Origin: Mangrovimicrobium sp033283325
GTDB lineage: Bacteria; Pseudomonadota; Gammaproteobacteria; Pseudomonadales; Halieaceae
NCBI GenBank assembly: GCA_033283325.1
Contig: JAWMQO010000001.1
Span: 1,302,001-1,366,000, forward strand
Reading direction: 5' to 3'
DNA length: 64,000 bases
Below, piece by piece: positions 1-8,572 of the stretch. The position numbers were made by a program, and so were the translations under genes. The notes under the pieces were generated by a model. That model saw only the letters and a program-made list of their open reading frames with translations, made no database searches and was not told where the DNA came from. Each line of letters starts with the position of its first letter. Position 1 is the first letter of the stretch.

Positions 1-30
1 GCCCGTGGCTGGTGGCATGGAAGATAGAGC

Positions 31-57
31 GCCGCCGGCAAGCCAAGCGCCGGCGGC
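31..57 (-). terminator. Stem-loop downstream of tig
   Basis: A 9-bp perfect inverted repeat (GCCGCCGGC / GCCGGCGGC) with a 9-nt loop lies 15 nt after the trigger factor stop. It has no clear U-tract, so it is either a weak terminator or a 3'-end stabilising hairpin. In related genomes clpP follows tig, but the window ends before that can be seen. Confidence 0.4.
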
Positions 58-71
58 TGGTAGTGCTCAGA

Positions 72-1412
72 TCAGGCCTCTTCGCCCTCCGCTTCCTGGG
101 CTGGGGCGATCGCTTCCTGATAGCTGCACGCTTTCTCAATAATATCCGCACTTTCCATAAGTTTTTCAACTACCTGATCTTCCAAAACCTTGGATTGGAT
201 GGAAGCAAGCTGTTCGCGGTTCGAGTAATACCAGTCTACAACCTCTTCGGGCTGCTCGTAGGTAGAGGCCAGATCCTCGATGGTAGACTTGACCCGGTCG
301 GCGTCCGCGGTAATCCCGAACTTGCTGACCAGCTCCGACAAAACGAGGCCCAGACGCACGCGCTTCTCGGCGTTTTCACTGAACATGTCGTCCGGCAGGA
401 GCGATTTGAGGTCGGGCATGTTACCGGCGGCGCCGCCAAACTGCTGCACCATCTGCTGGCGCAGGGCATTGATTTCCTGGGCGACCAGCGCCTTCGGGAT
501 TTCAACGCCACTGTGGGCCTCGAGCACCGCATCCATGGCCTGCTGCTTGATTTTGCTCTCTACGGCATTCTTGAGTTCACGGGCCATGTTCTCGCCCACT
601 TCCTTGCGGAACTGCTCTTCACCACCTTCGGTGACACCGTATTTCTCGAACAGGGCCTCGTCCAGAGCGGCGGGTACGAGTTCCTTGACCGAGTTCAGCG
701 TAACCTTGAATTCCACCGCGGCGCCCTTGAGCTCCTCGTTGTGGTACTCCTCGGGGAAAGTCAGTTCGAGGACCTTCTCTTCACCGGCCTTCATACCGAC
801 GATGCCGTCCTCGAAACCGGGGATCATGCGACCGGAGCCCAGTTCGAGTTCGGTGCCCTCAGCGCTGCCACCTTCAAAGGCCACACCGTCGCGGGTGCCC
901 ACAAAGTCGATGTTCACGGTGTCGCCCTCGGCGGCGGCGCGATCGACATCGGTGAGTTCACCCTGCTGCTTGCGGAAGACTTCGATGATGTTATCGATAT
1001 CCGCATCGGTCACTTCAGCCACCGGCTTTTCAATGGAAAAGCCCTTCATTTCGATGACTTCCACTTCGGGGAAGACTTCGAAAGTGGCGACGTATTCCAG
1101 GTCCTTGCCCGCGTCGATGGAGCGCGGCTCGATGCTCGGCTGCCCTGCCGGACGCAGTTTTTCCTGTACCACCGCTTCCTGGAAGGACTGGCTCATGACC
1201 TCGCCCAGCACTTCCTGGCGCACGCCGGCACCAAAGCGCTGACGCATTACTTTCATGGGCACTTTGCCGGGACGGAAACCGGGCAAGCGGACATTGCCAG
1301 CCGCCTTTTTCAGACGCTCGTCAACTTCGCCATCGATACGTGCGGCGGGTACGCCCACTGTCAGTCGACGCTCCAGGCCCGAAGTCGTCTCTATGGAAAC
1401 CTGCATGGTCAT
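72..1412 (-). CDS. tig: Trigger factor (ribosome-associated chaperone and peptidyl-prolyl isomerase)
   Basis: The 446-residue protein has the usual trigger factor length and layout. An N-terminal ribosome-binding domain with a conserved LPGFRPGKVP stretch is near residues 40–55. An FKBP-type PPIase domain follows (about 155–245, starting around EGDTVNIDFVG), then a long helical C-terminal chaperone domain. The factor docks at the ribosomal exit tunnel and holds nascent chains in the cytoplasm. The ATG is preceded by a GAGGA ribosome site. A tRNA-Leu gene sits 77 nt upstream on the same strand, the arrangement seen in pseudomonads, so the two may share a transcript. Assignment is by family recognition. 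Confidence 0.97.
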   Translation of the reverse strand: MTMQVSIETTSGLERRLTVGVPAARIDGEVDERLKKAAGNVRLPGFRPGKVPMKVMRQRFGAGVRQEVLGEVMSQSFQEAVVQEKLRPAGQPSIEPRSIDAGKDLEYVATFEVFPEVEVIEMKGFSIEKPVAEVTDADIDNIIEVFRKQQGELTDVDRAAAEGDTVNIDFVGTRDGVAFEGGSAEGTELELGSGRMIPGFEDGIVGMKAGEEKVLELTFPEEYHNEELKGAAVEFKVTLNSVKELVPAALDEALFEKYGVTEGGEEQFRKEVGENMARELKNAVESKIKQQAMDAVLEAHSGVEIPKALVAQEINALRQQMVQQFGGAAGNMPDLKSLLPDDMFSENAEKRVRLGLVLSELVSKFGITADADRVKSTIEDLASTYEQPEEVVDWYYSNREQLASIQSKVLEDQVVEKLMESADIIEKACSYQEAIAPAQEAEGEEA

Positions 1413-1489
1413 TCCTCGTAAATATCCAGGTTGTCAGGCGTCGGTTCGGTGCTCCCGTGGAGGCCGCCGACACCCTGTGTGTTGGAATC

Positions 1490-1574
<85 letters not shown>

Positions 1575-1864
1575 AATACTATTAGCCGCCTCCACAATTT
1601 GCCTCGAATCTACTCGAGCATTTCGGCGGTAAGCCATTGATATATCAGCGCTATGAAAGGCCAAGATAATTAATGCGGATGCGGCGCAAGGGCGCAGATT
1701 CTGCCACAAAGCAAGGGGCGATTCAACCGGCCACATGCGCCCCGGGAACGGCTTCCCCGGGCGCCGTAGGCTATTCAGCTAGTAATTAATAGCTTTTTTC
1801 TTATTCCTAAATAAGCTAAAAACCTTGAATAGAGATGTGGAAAATTACCGTAAATGCGCGATAC

Positions 1865-1999
1865 TACGACTGTGGCTACCTATCCCCTAGTTCAGTCGGT
1901 AGCCTCGAGAGCACACCCAATGCTCTCTAAGGGAAGCAATTCCTTTATGTTTCACTCCTAATGGTCTTGTTGGGTCCCTCTCCAGGGACCCATTTTTTT
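1865..1999 (+). ncRNA. Candidate small RNA ending in a strong intrinsic terminator
   Basis: Three local stems can be drawn in order before the terminator: CTACC/GGTAG (about 1876–1902), AGAGCA/TGCTCT (about 1908–1926) and a weak AAGG/CCTT stem (about 1928–1945). A GC-rich stem and T7 tract follow. The start is a guess: AT-rich DNA lies at 1785–1860, but I cannot point to a convincing -35/-10 pair. No known RNA family is recognised. Confidence 0.35.
1972..1999 (+). terminator. Intrinsic terminator with no protein gene upstream
   Basis: Perfect 8-bp stem GGGTCCCT/AGGGACCC with loop CTCC, followed by A and seven Ts. This is a textbook rho-independent terminator reading rightward. The nearest plus-strand protein gene is more than 8 kb away, so it must end a short RNA transcribed from within 1575–1970. 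Confidence 0.8.
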
Positions 2000-2060
2000 G
2001 CCAAAGAATCCACTAAAAATCAAAAACTTAGGGCCTTGTTAAAGAAATTGCCTTAGGGTT

Positions 2061-2414
2061 TTACATGGTGTGGGTGGGTCTGTCGGATGTCAGCGACCCG
2101 GCGAGATGGTTCTCTATCCTGGCGTTGGCAGCGGCATCCTGCTCGCTGAACTGAACGCCGATGCCCGCAGTACGGTTGCCCTGGGCGCCGCGTGGGGTAA
2201 CCCAGACGACCTTGCCCGCGATGGGGATTTTTTCCGGTTCGTCCATCAGCGTTAGGAGCATGAATACTTCGTCGCCGAGGGAGTAAGGCTTGTTGGTCGG
2301 CACGAAAAGGCCGCCGTCTGCCAGAAACGGCATATAGGCGGAATAGAGCACGGCCTTGTCCTTGATTGTCAGGGAAAGGATGCCATTGCGACTGTTCTGC
2401 CGCCCGTCACTCAT
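2061..2414 (-). CDS. pilZ: PilZ-family type IV pilus assembly protein
   Basis: A 117-residue cytoplasmic protein that closely matches the founding PilZ of Pseudomonas in length and motifs (RNGILSLTIKDKAVLY, PYSLGDEVFMLLTLMDEPEK, GKVVWVTP, GAQGNR, GIGVQF). That PilZ works in type IV pilus biogenesis. Unlike many PilZ-domain proteins, it lacks an evident RxxxR cyclic-di-GMP-binding motif near the N-terminus. It is the last gene of the fab–tmk–holB operon, 19 nt after holB, exactly as in P. aeruginosa. ATG at 2414 is chosen over the GTG immediately before it. Confidence 0.93.
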   Translation of the reverse strand: MSDGRQNSRNGILSLTIKDKAVLYSAYMPFLADGGLFVPTNKPYSLGDEVFMLLTLMDEPEKIPIAGKVVWVTPRGAQGNRTAGIGVQFSEQDAAANARIENHLAGSLTSDRPTHTM

Positions 2415-2433
2415 CACTTTAGTGCCTCACTTT

Positions 2434-3426
2434 TCATGCCCCGATACTAGCACCCACCTGCTCGCCTCCCAACAGAAAATGCAGTTTTTCGAGGAATACC
2501 TCACACATTAACTGCCGATTGGGATTCGCGCCGCTGTTGACCGCGCGCTGGGCCTGCATCACTTCGTCGAGCAGGGCGAAAACCGCCCTGCCCCGGCGGC
2601 TCTGCAGCCATTCGCTACCGGCAGCGGAAATTCGCGAACGCAGTAGCGATGCTATTTGTTCCAGCACCTGTGGCAGAGCAGCCGATTCCAGCATACCGAC
2701 CGCTGCGGGGACATCGACTTTGCCCGCCAGCAGAGCCGCGCAGGCGATACGCGACGCGATACGGGCCTCCGCGTCCGGGGCGGTGAACAGCTCGTCGGCC
2801 AGCAGCGGCAGACCCTCGGCAAGGTCCAGCCACTTCTCGCTCTCCTCGCGCTTGCCTGTGCTCGCGTCCAGCCAGGCGAGGCTCTCATCGCGCCCGGGCC
2901 GCGGCAGGCGTAGCTGCTGGCAGCGCGAACGGACTGTCGCCGGTATGCGGTGCGGCTGCGCCGCGAGCAGAATGAGCCAGGTTTCAGGAGGCGGTTCTTC
3001 CAGGCACTTGAGTAGTGCGTTGGCGGCGTTGGTGTTCATCGCCTCCGCCGGGGAAAAGACGATCACTTTGCCGCGCCCGTGGGATGCGGTCTTCGCCGCG
3101 AAGGCCAGCACTTCCCGAACGCTGTCTATCTTGATCGTGTTGCTTTTACCCTCCGGGCCCAGCCAGCGGAAGTCGCTGTGACTACCCGCAGCGGTCATCT
3201 CGCAGGCATGGCAGCTACCGCAGTTGAGGCCGCCGTCGGGGCGCTCACACAGGATGCGTCGCGCCAGCGCCAGGGCAAAACGCTCTCTACCGGTGAATCG
3301 CACACCACTGAGGAGCAGCGCGTGCGGCAGGGTCCCCTCGACAATCTGGCGGTTGAGCCGCCCCCATTGCCCGGACTGCCAGGGCAGTGGCGGGCTACAG
3401 GCCGGCAATGAAGAAGGCGCGCTCAC
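2434..3426 (-). CDS. holB: DNA polymerase III subunit delta' (clamp loader)
   Basis: About 330 residues. HolB is the delta' subunit of the replicative clamp loader. The sequence shows the AAA+-like layout: a degenerate P-loop region (HALLLSGVRFTGRERFAL), a zinc-binding cluster (CGSCHACE together with an upstream Cys), SRC sensor motif (RSRCQQL) and the conserved LLKCLEEPP stretch. I chose the GTG overlapping the tmk stop as GTGA (3426). The longer open frame would run into tmk and adds unconserved residues. Coupled translation with tmk is likely. Confidence 0.9.
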   Translation of the reverse strand: MSAPSSLPACSPPLPWQSGQWGRLNRQIVEGTLPHALLLSGVRFTGRERFALALARRILCERPDGGLNCGSCHACEMTAAGSHSDFRWLGPEGKSNTIKIDSVREVLAFAAKTASHGRGKVIVFSPAEAMNTNAANALLKCLEEPPPETWLILLAAQPHRIPATVRSRCQQLRLPRPGRDESLAWLDASTGKREESEKWLDLAEGLPLLADELFTAPDAEARIASRIACAALLAGKVDVPAAVGMLESAALPQVLEQIASLLRSRISAAGSEWLQSRRGRAVFALLDEVMQAQRAVNSGANPNRQLMCEVFLEKLHFLLGGEQVGASIGA

Positions 3427-4070
3427 GCTTGTCCCGGGGCCCGGCGCGAAAGCAGGTCTGCGCACACCGATTCAAGCTGTTCCTGGACCGCGGGAAGCTC
3501 GACAGTGGCGTCGACAAGGTAATAGCGCTCCTGGAATTCCTGTGCGAATTGCAGGTAAGTGTCCCGCACCCTTTCGAAGAAGCTGGCCTGCTCCTGCTCG
3601 ATCCGGTCCAGGTCGCCGCGCTTCCCGGCGCGGGCCAGGCCGACTTCGACGGGCGCGTCCAGCAAGATCGTACAGTCCGGCCGGAAGTCCCCCTGAACCA
3701 ACTGCTCGAGGTCGCGGATCATCGCCAGTGGCAGCTGCCGGCCACCGCCCTGGTAGGCATAGGTAGCATCGGTAAAGCGGTCACAGAGCACCCAGCGGCC
3801 GCTGGCCAGGGCAGGCTCCACAACCTGCGCCAGGTGCTGGGCGCGGGCTGCAAACACCAGCAGGAGTTCCGCCGCAGGGGCCATGCCCTCTTCCCGAGGC
3901 TGCAGCATCAGCTCCCGCACCTGTTCCCCGAGCCGGGTACCGCCGGGTTCGCGGGTCACCACCAGGTCGATTCCCCGCTCGCGCAAGCGGGCTTCAAGGA
4001 ATTTCAAGTTAGTGGTCTTGCCAACGCCCTCCCCGCCTTCCACGGTAATAAACAAACCTCTGCTTTCCAT
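3423..4070 (-). CDS. tmk: Thymidylate kinase
   Basis: A 215-residue dTMP kinase that makes dTDP for DNA synthesis. The P-loop GGEGVGKTT is at residues 11–19, followed by the TREPGGT motif, the DRF motif with TDATYAYQGGGR (about 97–111), and the DR of the lid region (GDLDRIEQE). Length is normal for the family. It lies between mltG (12-nt gap) and holB (4-nt overlap) in the fab operon. Confidence 0.97.
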   Translation of the reverse strand: MESRGLFITVEGGEGVGKTTNLKFLEARLRERGIDLVVTREPGGTRLGEQVRELMLQPREEGMAPAAELLLVFAARAQHLAQVVEPALASGRWVLCDRFTDATYAYQGGGRQLPLAMIRDLEQLVQGDFRPDCTILLDAPVEVGLARAGKRGDLDRIEQEQASFFERVRDTYLQFAQEFQERYYLVDATVELPAVQEQLESVCADLLSRRAPGQA

Positions 4071-4082
4071 GGCGCTCCCCGG

Positions 4083-5114
4083 CTACTGGGTATTCTGAGG
4101 GCTGGACCGGTAGTCCTGCCTGCGTTGCAACTGGTATTTACGCACGGCCCGCTCGTGCTCGGCAAGCGTACGACTGAACTGGTGGCCACCGTCCCCCCGG
4201 GCGACAAAAAACAGGCTGTCCCCCGCCTCGGGATTGAGTGCGGCGAGAATGGCTGCACGCCCCGGCAATGCGATCGGGCCAGGCGGCAGTCCTGAATGAC
4301 TGTAGGTGTTATAGGGGTTTGCAGCGTCCCGCAAGTGGCTGCGGCGCAGGTTACCGTCGAATTCCGCGCCGAGGCCATAGATCACAGTCGGATCAGTCTG
4401 CAGGCGCATTCCGAGCTTCAGGCGACGCACGAACACACCGGCAATCTGCCCGCGTTCCTCCGGCATGCCGGTTTCGCGCTCGACGATACTGGCCATAATC
4501 AGCGCCTCGTAGGGATCGGTATAGGGCAGCCCCTCGGCCCGGCTTTCCCAGGCTTCCTCGAGGACTTCGCGCATGGCCGCGTGGGCGCGCCGCAGTATGT
4601 CCAGGGCCGTAGCGCCTCGCTCGTAGTGGTAACTGTCGGGGAAAAACCAGCCCTCGGCGCTCTGATAGGGGGCCACCAGGGCCAGCAGGCGCGCGTCGTC
4701 CGGCCCTGTCAGGCTGGTCTCAAGCGCATCGGCAGCCGCCAGGCGCTTGAGCGCCTGGGCCAGTGTTATCCCTTCCGGCAGTGTGACCTGGTAGCTGATG
4801 ACTTCACCTTCGCGAAGCAGGCGCAGCAAATCCTCCGCCGTGGTTCCGGGGGGCACGCGGAATTCGCCGTGGCGAATCTCCTGGTCAGCCCCTGTCATCC
4901 GACCATAGATGCGAATCAGCAGCGGGTCCGGGTAGACCCCCTCCTCCTCGAGCCGGGCGGCGAGCCTGCCGAGGCTCTCGCCCGCGGCGACGGTCAATAT
5001 GTAGTCATCCCCGGGGATCTTCAGGGGCGTATGCCAGCGCTTCTGCACTTCGACGAAGGCCAGCAAGCCCAGAACAAGCGCCAGGCATAGCAGACCGGCA
5101 AGGAGCCTCAGCAA
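4083..5114 (-). CDS. mltG: Endolytic murein transglycosylase MltG
   Basis: Formerly YceG. A single N-terminal membrane anchor (LLAGLLCLALVLGLLAFVEV) is followed by a periplasmic YceG domain. The catalytic glutamate lies in ASIVERETG, followed by LQTDPTVIYGLG and the NTYSHSGLPPGPI block near the C-terminus. It cleaves nascent glycan strands and helps set their length. I take the TTG at 5114, which overlaps the pabC stop and starts right before the membrane segment, giving 343 residues. The longer open frame would extend 37 codons inside pabC. The pairing pabC–mltG–tmk is conserved. Confidence 0.92.
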   Translation of the reverse strand: MLRLLAGLLCLALVLGLLAFVEVQKRWHTPLKIPGDDYILTVAAGESLGRLAARLEEEGVYPDPLLIRIYGRMTGADQEIRHGEFRVPPGTTAEDLLRLLREGEVISYQVTLPEGITLAQALKRLAAADALETSLTGPDDARLLALVAPYQSAEGWFFPDSYHYERGATALDILRRAHAAMREVLEEAWESRAEGLPYTDPYEALIMASIVERETGMPEERGQIAGVFVRRLKLGMRLQTDPTVIYGLGAEFDGNLRRSHLRDAANPYNTYSHSGLPPGPIALPGRAAILAALNPEAGDSLFFVARGDGGHQFSRTLAEHERAVRKYQLQRRQDYRSSPQNTQ

Positions 5115-5950
5115 GGCAATTCCTCCAGCATTTTCCGGTGGAGCGCGCGACAGGTGGAGAAGTCGCTCCAACTGCATTCTTTGAGGCTGCCCACTGGTCG
5201 AACACCGACCAGGGCATTGCTGCAAAACACTTCATCAGCGGCGAGGAGACGCGGCAATTCAAAAGTCTCTTCGCTCACCGCCAGGCCCAGCGCCGGCGCC
5301 CAGTGTTCCAGTATCAGTTCGCGCCGGGTACCGGCGATACCGCACTGGACCAGGAAGGGAGTTACCAGCCTGTCACCTTCGACCAGGAACAGGTTCGCCG
5401 CGCTCAGTGAGCAGACGGCGCCCGCCGTGTCTAGCATCAGCACATCATCGACCCCGTCCGCCCGCGCCTGTGCCGCGGCGAGCACCTGCTCCAGCCGATT
5501 GAGATGCTTGATTCCCGCGAGTCGGGGTTGATGTGGCCAGGCGATGTCCGCCAGCGCAAGGGAAAGCGGTGCCGGAAACTGTTCCGGCCCCGGGATTTCC
5601 AGCAACGAGATGATTACCCGCGGTGTCGGATTTTCGGGAGGTGCGTAGCCCCGCGGCCCGGCCCCGCGCGTGAGGGTCAGCCGCAGCGCCGACCATTGGG
5701 CGGGCGAGCCGGCAGAGGAAAGCACACGGTTGAGGGTGTTGTTGACGGCAGTGAGGCAGGAGGCCGGGAAGCCGAGGCGTGAAATTCCCCGCTCCAGGCG
5801 CTGAAGATGGCGGTCGAGATAAAGCGCCTGGCCGCGGTAGAGCAGCAGGGTTTCAAACAGGCCGTCACCGAAATCCAGCCCGCGATCCGGCAGCGGCAGT
5901 GAGCGGGAGGGCTCGCCATCGATCCAGATCGCCGCTTCGGACTGCGCCAT
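5108..5950 (-). CDS. pabC: Aminodeoxychorismate lyase
   Basis: A 280-residue fold-type IV PLP enzyme converting 4-amino-4-deoxychorismate to 4-aminobenzoate plus pyruvate for folate synthesis. Visible family marks are DRGLDFGDGLFET near residue 25, the PLP lysine in GIKHLNRLEQVLA, and the phosphate-binding GIAGTRRE. Its last codons overlap the mltG start, and it follows fabF by 8 nt. Branched-chain aminotransferases share the fold, but the operon context decides for PabC. Confidence 0.92.
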   Translation of the reverse strand: MAQSEAAIWIDGEPSRSLPLPDRGLDFGDGLFETLLLYRGQALYLDRHLQRLERGISRLGFPASCLTAVNNTLNRVLSSAGSPAQWSALRLTLTRGAGPRGYAPPENPTPRVIISLLEIPGPEQFPAPLSLALADIAWPHQPRLAGIKHLNRLEQVLAAAQARADGVDDVLMLDTAGAVCSLSAANLFLVEGDRLVTPFLVQCGIAGTRRELILEHWAPALGLAVSEETFELPRLLAADEVFCSNALVGVRPVGSLKECSWSDFSTCRALHRKMLEELPC

Positions 5951-5958
5951 CAGCGCGC

Positions 5959-7203
5959 TCAGCCGACCTGGCTAAATACCAGCGAACCGTTGGTGCCACC
6001 GAACCCGAAGGAATTGGAAAGCACGTTGCGGATAGTGCGCTGCTGGGCGGTATGCGGCACGAAATTCAGCGGCGCGGCGCCCTCGTCCAGGTTGTCGAGG
6101 TTGATCGTCGGCGGACACACCTGGTCACGCAGGGCGAGCACGGAGAATATCGCCTCTACTGCGCCCGCGGCACCCAGCAAGTGGCCGATCATGGACTTGG
6201 TCGAGCTGACGGCCACCTGCTCGGCAGCGCTGCCCATGACACGTGCCACGGCAAGACTCTCCGCCACATCGCCGGCATTGGTGGAGGTGCCGTGGGCATT
6301 GATGTAGTGAATCTCGGCGGTATCCACACCGGCGTCGCGAATCGCATTGGACATGGAAAGCGCGGCGCCGCGCCCATCGGCGGGCGGCAGGGTCATGTGA
6401 TAGGCATCGCCGCTCATTCCGAAACCGGTGATCTCGGCGTAGATCTTCGCACCTCGCGACCTCGCGGCCTCGTATTCCTCGATCATCAGCACACCGGCGC
6501 CCTCACCTAGCACGAAACCGTCGCGGTCGCGATCCCAGGGGCGGGATGCGGCCTGCGGGTCATCGTTGCGGGTGGACAGCGCGCGGGCGGCAGCGAAGCC
6601 GCCCAGGCCAACCGGAGTGGTGGCCATCTCGGCGCCACCGACGAGCATCGCATCCGCGTCGCCGAGGGCAATCAGGCGCGCGCCGAGGCCGATATTGTGG
6701 GTGCCACTGGTGCAGGCGGTGACCGTCGCCAGGTTCGGCCCCTGCATGTTGTAGCGAACCGAGAGGTTGCCGGAAATCATATTGATGATGGAGCCCGGCA
6801 CAAAAAACGGGGAAATTCGCCGGGGACCCGACTTCTGCAGGATGTCCGCGCTCTTCTCGATCTGGCCGATACCGCCGATGCCGGAACCGATGGAACAGCC
6901 GACCCGGGGCGCATTTTCCTCGGTAATCTCGTAACCGCTGTCTTCGAAGGCCTGTATACCCGCGGCCATCCCGTACTGGACGAAGGTGTCCATTTTGCGG
7001 GCTTCCTTGGGTTCGAGGTAAGGGGAGACATCGAAGTCACGCACACTGGCAGCGAAACGGGTGGTATATGCCGACGCATCGAAAAAGTCGATGGGTGCCA
7101 CGCCACTCTTCCCGGCCAGTATGTTCTCCCAGGTTTCGCCGACGTTTTGACCTACCGGGCTGATCATGCCCAGGCCGGTTACCACCACTCTTCTGCCTAT
7201 CAA
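5959..7203 (-). CDS. fabF: Beta-ketoacyl-ACP synthase II
   Basis: Elongating condensing enzyme of type II fatty-acid synthesis. The Cys-His-His triad is visible: Cys about 164 in TACTSG, His in INAHGTSTNAGD, and His in KSMIGHLLGAAG. The likely start is a TTG at 7203, six nt after a GAGGA site, giving 414 residues with the usual N-terminus (IGRRVVVTGLGMISPVG). The upstream ATG at 7260 would add 19 unconserved residues. A terminator-like hairpin lies between acpP and this gene, so acpP is probably transcribed in excess over fabF. Confidence 0.95.
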   Translation of the reverse strand: MIGRRVVVTGLGMISPVGQNVGETWENILAGKSGVAPIDFFDASAYTTRFAASVRDFDVSPYLEPKEARKMDTFVQYGMAAGIQAFEDSGYEITEENAPRVGCSIGSGIGGIGQIEKSADILQKSGPRRISPFFVPGSIINMISGNLSVRYNMQGPNLATVTACTSGTHNIGLGARLIALGDADAMLVGGAEMATTPVGLGGFAAARALSTRNDDPQAASRPWDRDRDGFVLGEGAGVLMIEEYEAARSRGAKIYAEITGFGMSGDAYHMTLPPADGRGAALSMSNAIRDAGVDTAEIHYINAHGTSTNAGDVAESLAVARVMGSAAEQVAVSSTKSMIGHLLGAAGAVEAIFSVLALRDQVCPPTINLDNLDEGAAPLNFVPHTAQQRTIRNVLSNSFGFGGTNGSLVFSQVG

Positions 7204-7354
7204 CGCTTGTTCCTCAACACCATCGGAATTTGACTGGCTTACAGCTGGTTTTGGTTCCAAGCACTACTATAGAGGCTCTCACCAGTGTTTGGGATATCAC
7301 CAGAATATCGACTGCCGCCAGAATATGGGCTTTCGCCCGAATTTGCATCTTGCC

Positions 7355-7398
7355 TAAAACAAGAAAAGCCGCTCTATCTGGACAATAGAAACGGCTTC
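7355..7398 (-). terminator. Attenuating terminator between acpP and fabF
   Basis: On the minus strand AAGCCG pairs with CGGCTT, enclosing a second TCTAT/ATAGA stem. It is followed by TTCTTGTTTT. It stands 17 nt after the acpP stop. Its place inside the operon suggests partial termination that keeps acyl carrier protein mRNA abundant. Confidence 0.6.
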
Positions 7399-7415
7399 GT
7401 GAACGCCAGCTGGAA

Positions 7416-7652
7416 TCAGGCGAGGTTTTCGTTGATGTAGTTGATAGCCAGCTGAACGGTGGTAATTTTTTCTGCTTCCTCGTCGGGAATTTCGGTCTCG
7501 AATTCCTCTTCAAGGGCCATTACCAGCTCTACCGTATCCAGGGAATCGGCGCCGAGGTCTTCAACGAAAGAAGCCTCAGTGGAAACCTCTTCCTCTTTTA
7601 CACCAAGTTGTTCCGCGACGATCTTCTTAACGCGTTCTTCGATGCTGCTCAT
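7416..7652 (-). CDS. acpP: Acyl carrier protein
   Basis: The 78-residue acidic carrier of fatty-acid intermediates. Ser37 in the GADSLDTVEL motif receives 4'-phosphopantetheine. Helix II/III residues EEFETEIPDEEAEKI are canonical. A 150-nt gap separates it from fabG and contains a TAATAT box on the minus strand, so an extra internal promoter is possible. A terminator-like hairpin follows it. Confidence 0.98.
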   Translation of the reverse strand: MSSIEERVKKIVAEQLGVKEEEVSTEASFVEDLGADSLDTVELVMALEEEFETEIPDEEAEKITTVQLAINYINENLA

Positions 7653-7803
7653 GATTGTTGCTCACTCCTGAGTTTAGTGCTGTGTCAAACCGGCAAACCT
7701 GGTTCTACGGCCTGAATCGGCATATTACTAGGTTTTGTTCGGTAGTTAGAAGGTTTTTTTCCTGCTGATACGGCCGCGACGGCCCTGCAATCATAGCAGC
7801 AGA

Positions 7804-8547
7804 TCAGGCCATGTACATGCCGCCATTGATATGGATGGTTTCACCGGTAATGTAGCCCGCTGCGTCACTGCACAGGAAGGCCACGACCGCGGCGATCTCC
7901 GCCGGTTCGCCAAGCCTGCCCAGGGGAATCTGGCCCAGCATCAACTCGCGCTGCTGCTCGCTCAGTTCACGGGTCATGTCGGTATCGATAAAGCCCGGCG
8001 CCACGCAGTTTACCGTAACTGAGCGGGAGCCGAGTTCACGCGCCAGCGCACGGGAAAAACCCTCCGCGCCCGCCTTGGTGGCTGCATAGTTGCTCTGGCC
8101 GATATTGCCCATCGAGCCGACCACGGAAGTGATGTTGACGATGCGCCCCCAGCGAGCCTTGGTCATGCCGCGCAGGCAGGCCTTACTCACCCGGTACAGT
8201 GCGTTGAGGTTGGTGTCGATCACATCGCCCCACTCCTCGGTCTTCATGCGCATGAGGATGTTGTCGCGGGTGATACCGGCATTGTTGACCAGCACCAGCG
8301 GCGCGCCGAAGCGCTCGCCGATCGCGGCCAGCACGGTGCTCACGGATTCGTCGTCGGCGACATCAAGCTTCATTCCACAGCCGCCGTTGCCCGCGGCGTC
8401 GAGGTAGGCGCTGATGGACTCGGCGCCGCCGTCACTGGTTGCGGTGCCGACAACCGTGTAGCCCGCTGCTGCCAGTTGCTCCGCGATCGCCCTGCCGATG
8501 CCCCGGCTCGCGCCGGTCACCAGTGCTACTTTATTCGTATCTGACAT
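7804..8547 (-). CDS. fabG: 3-oxoacyl-ACP reductase
   Basis: A 247-residue short-chain dehydrogenase that reduces 3-ketoacyl-ACP with NADPH. The cofactor motif TGASRGIG is at 11–18, with NNAGITRD, the catalytic Ser in ITSVVGSMGN, and YAATKAG supplying Tyr and Lys. The ATG at 8547 has an AGAGAAG ribosome site. The longer open frame upstream overlaps fabD's end and has no ribosome site. The C-terminus (GETIHINGGMYM) is canonical. Confidence 0.97.
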   Translation of the reverse strand: MSDTNKVALVTGASRGIGRAIAEQLAAAGYTVVGTATSDGGAESISAYLDAAGNGGCGMKLDVADDESVSTVLAAIGERFGAPLVLVNNAGITRDNILMRMKTEEWGDVIDTNLNALYRVSKACLRGMTKARWGRIVNITSVVGSMGNIGQSNYAATKAGAEGFSRALARELGSRSVTVNCVAPGFIDTDMTRELSEQQRELMLGQIPLGRLGEPAEIAAVVAFLCSDAAGYITGETIHINGGMYMA

Positions 8548-8572
8548 TACTTCTCTTTTCTCCCTGTTTGCT

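Larger units (their letters stand above)
1575..2060. other. Intergenic region with two hairpins and a possible small RNA gene
   Basis: This 486-nt stretch separates tRNA-Leu from pilZ and has no credible protein gene. It contains a 12-bp-arm hairpin with one mismatch at 1737–1764. Next is a weak AGCTA/TAGCT hairpin followed by six Ts (1777–1799), then an AT-rich block and a strong intrinsic terminator on the plus strand at 1972–1999. No plus-strand protein gene precedes that terminator, so a short non-coding transcript is the simplest explanation. Confidence 0.5.

Noticed and set aside
12..1421. A 469-codon plus-strand frame over trigger factor
   Set aside because: It is a shadow of tig, whose motifs and operon context are clear.
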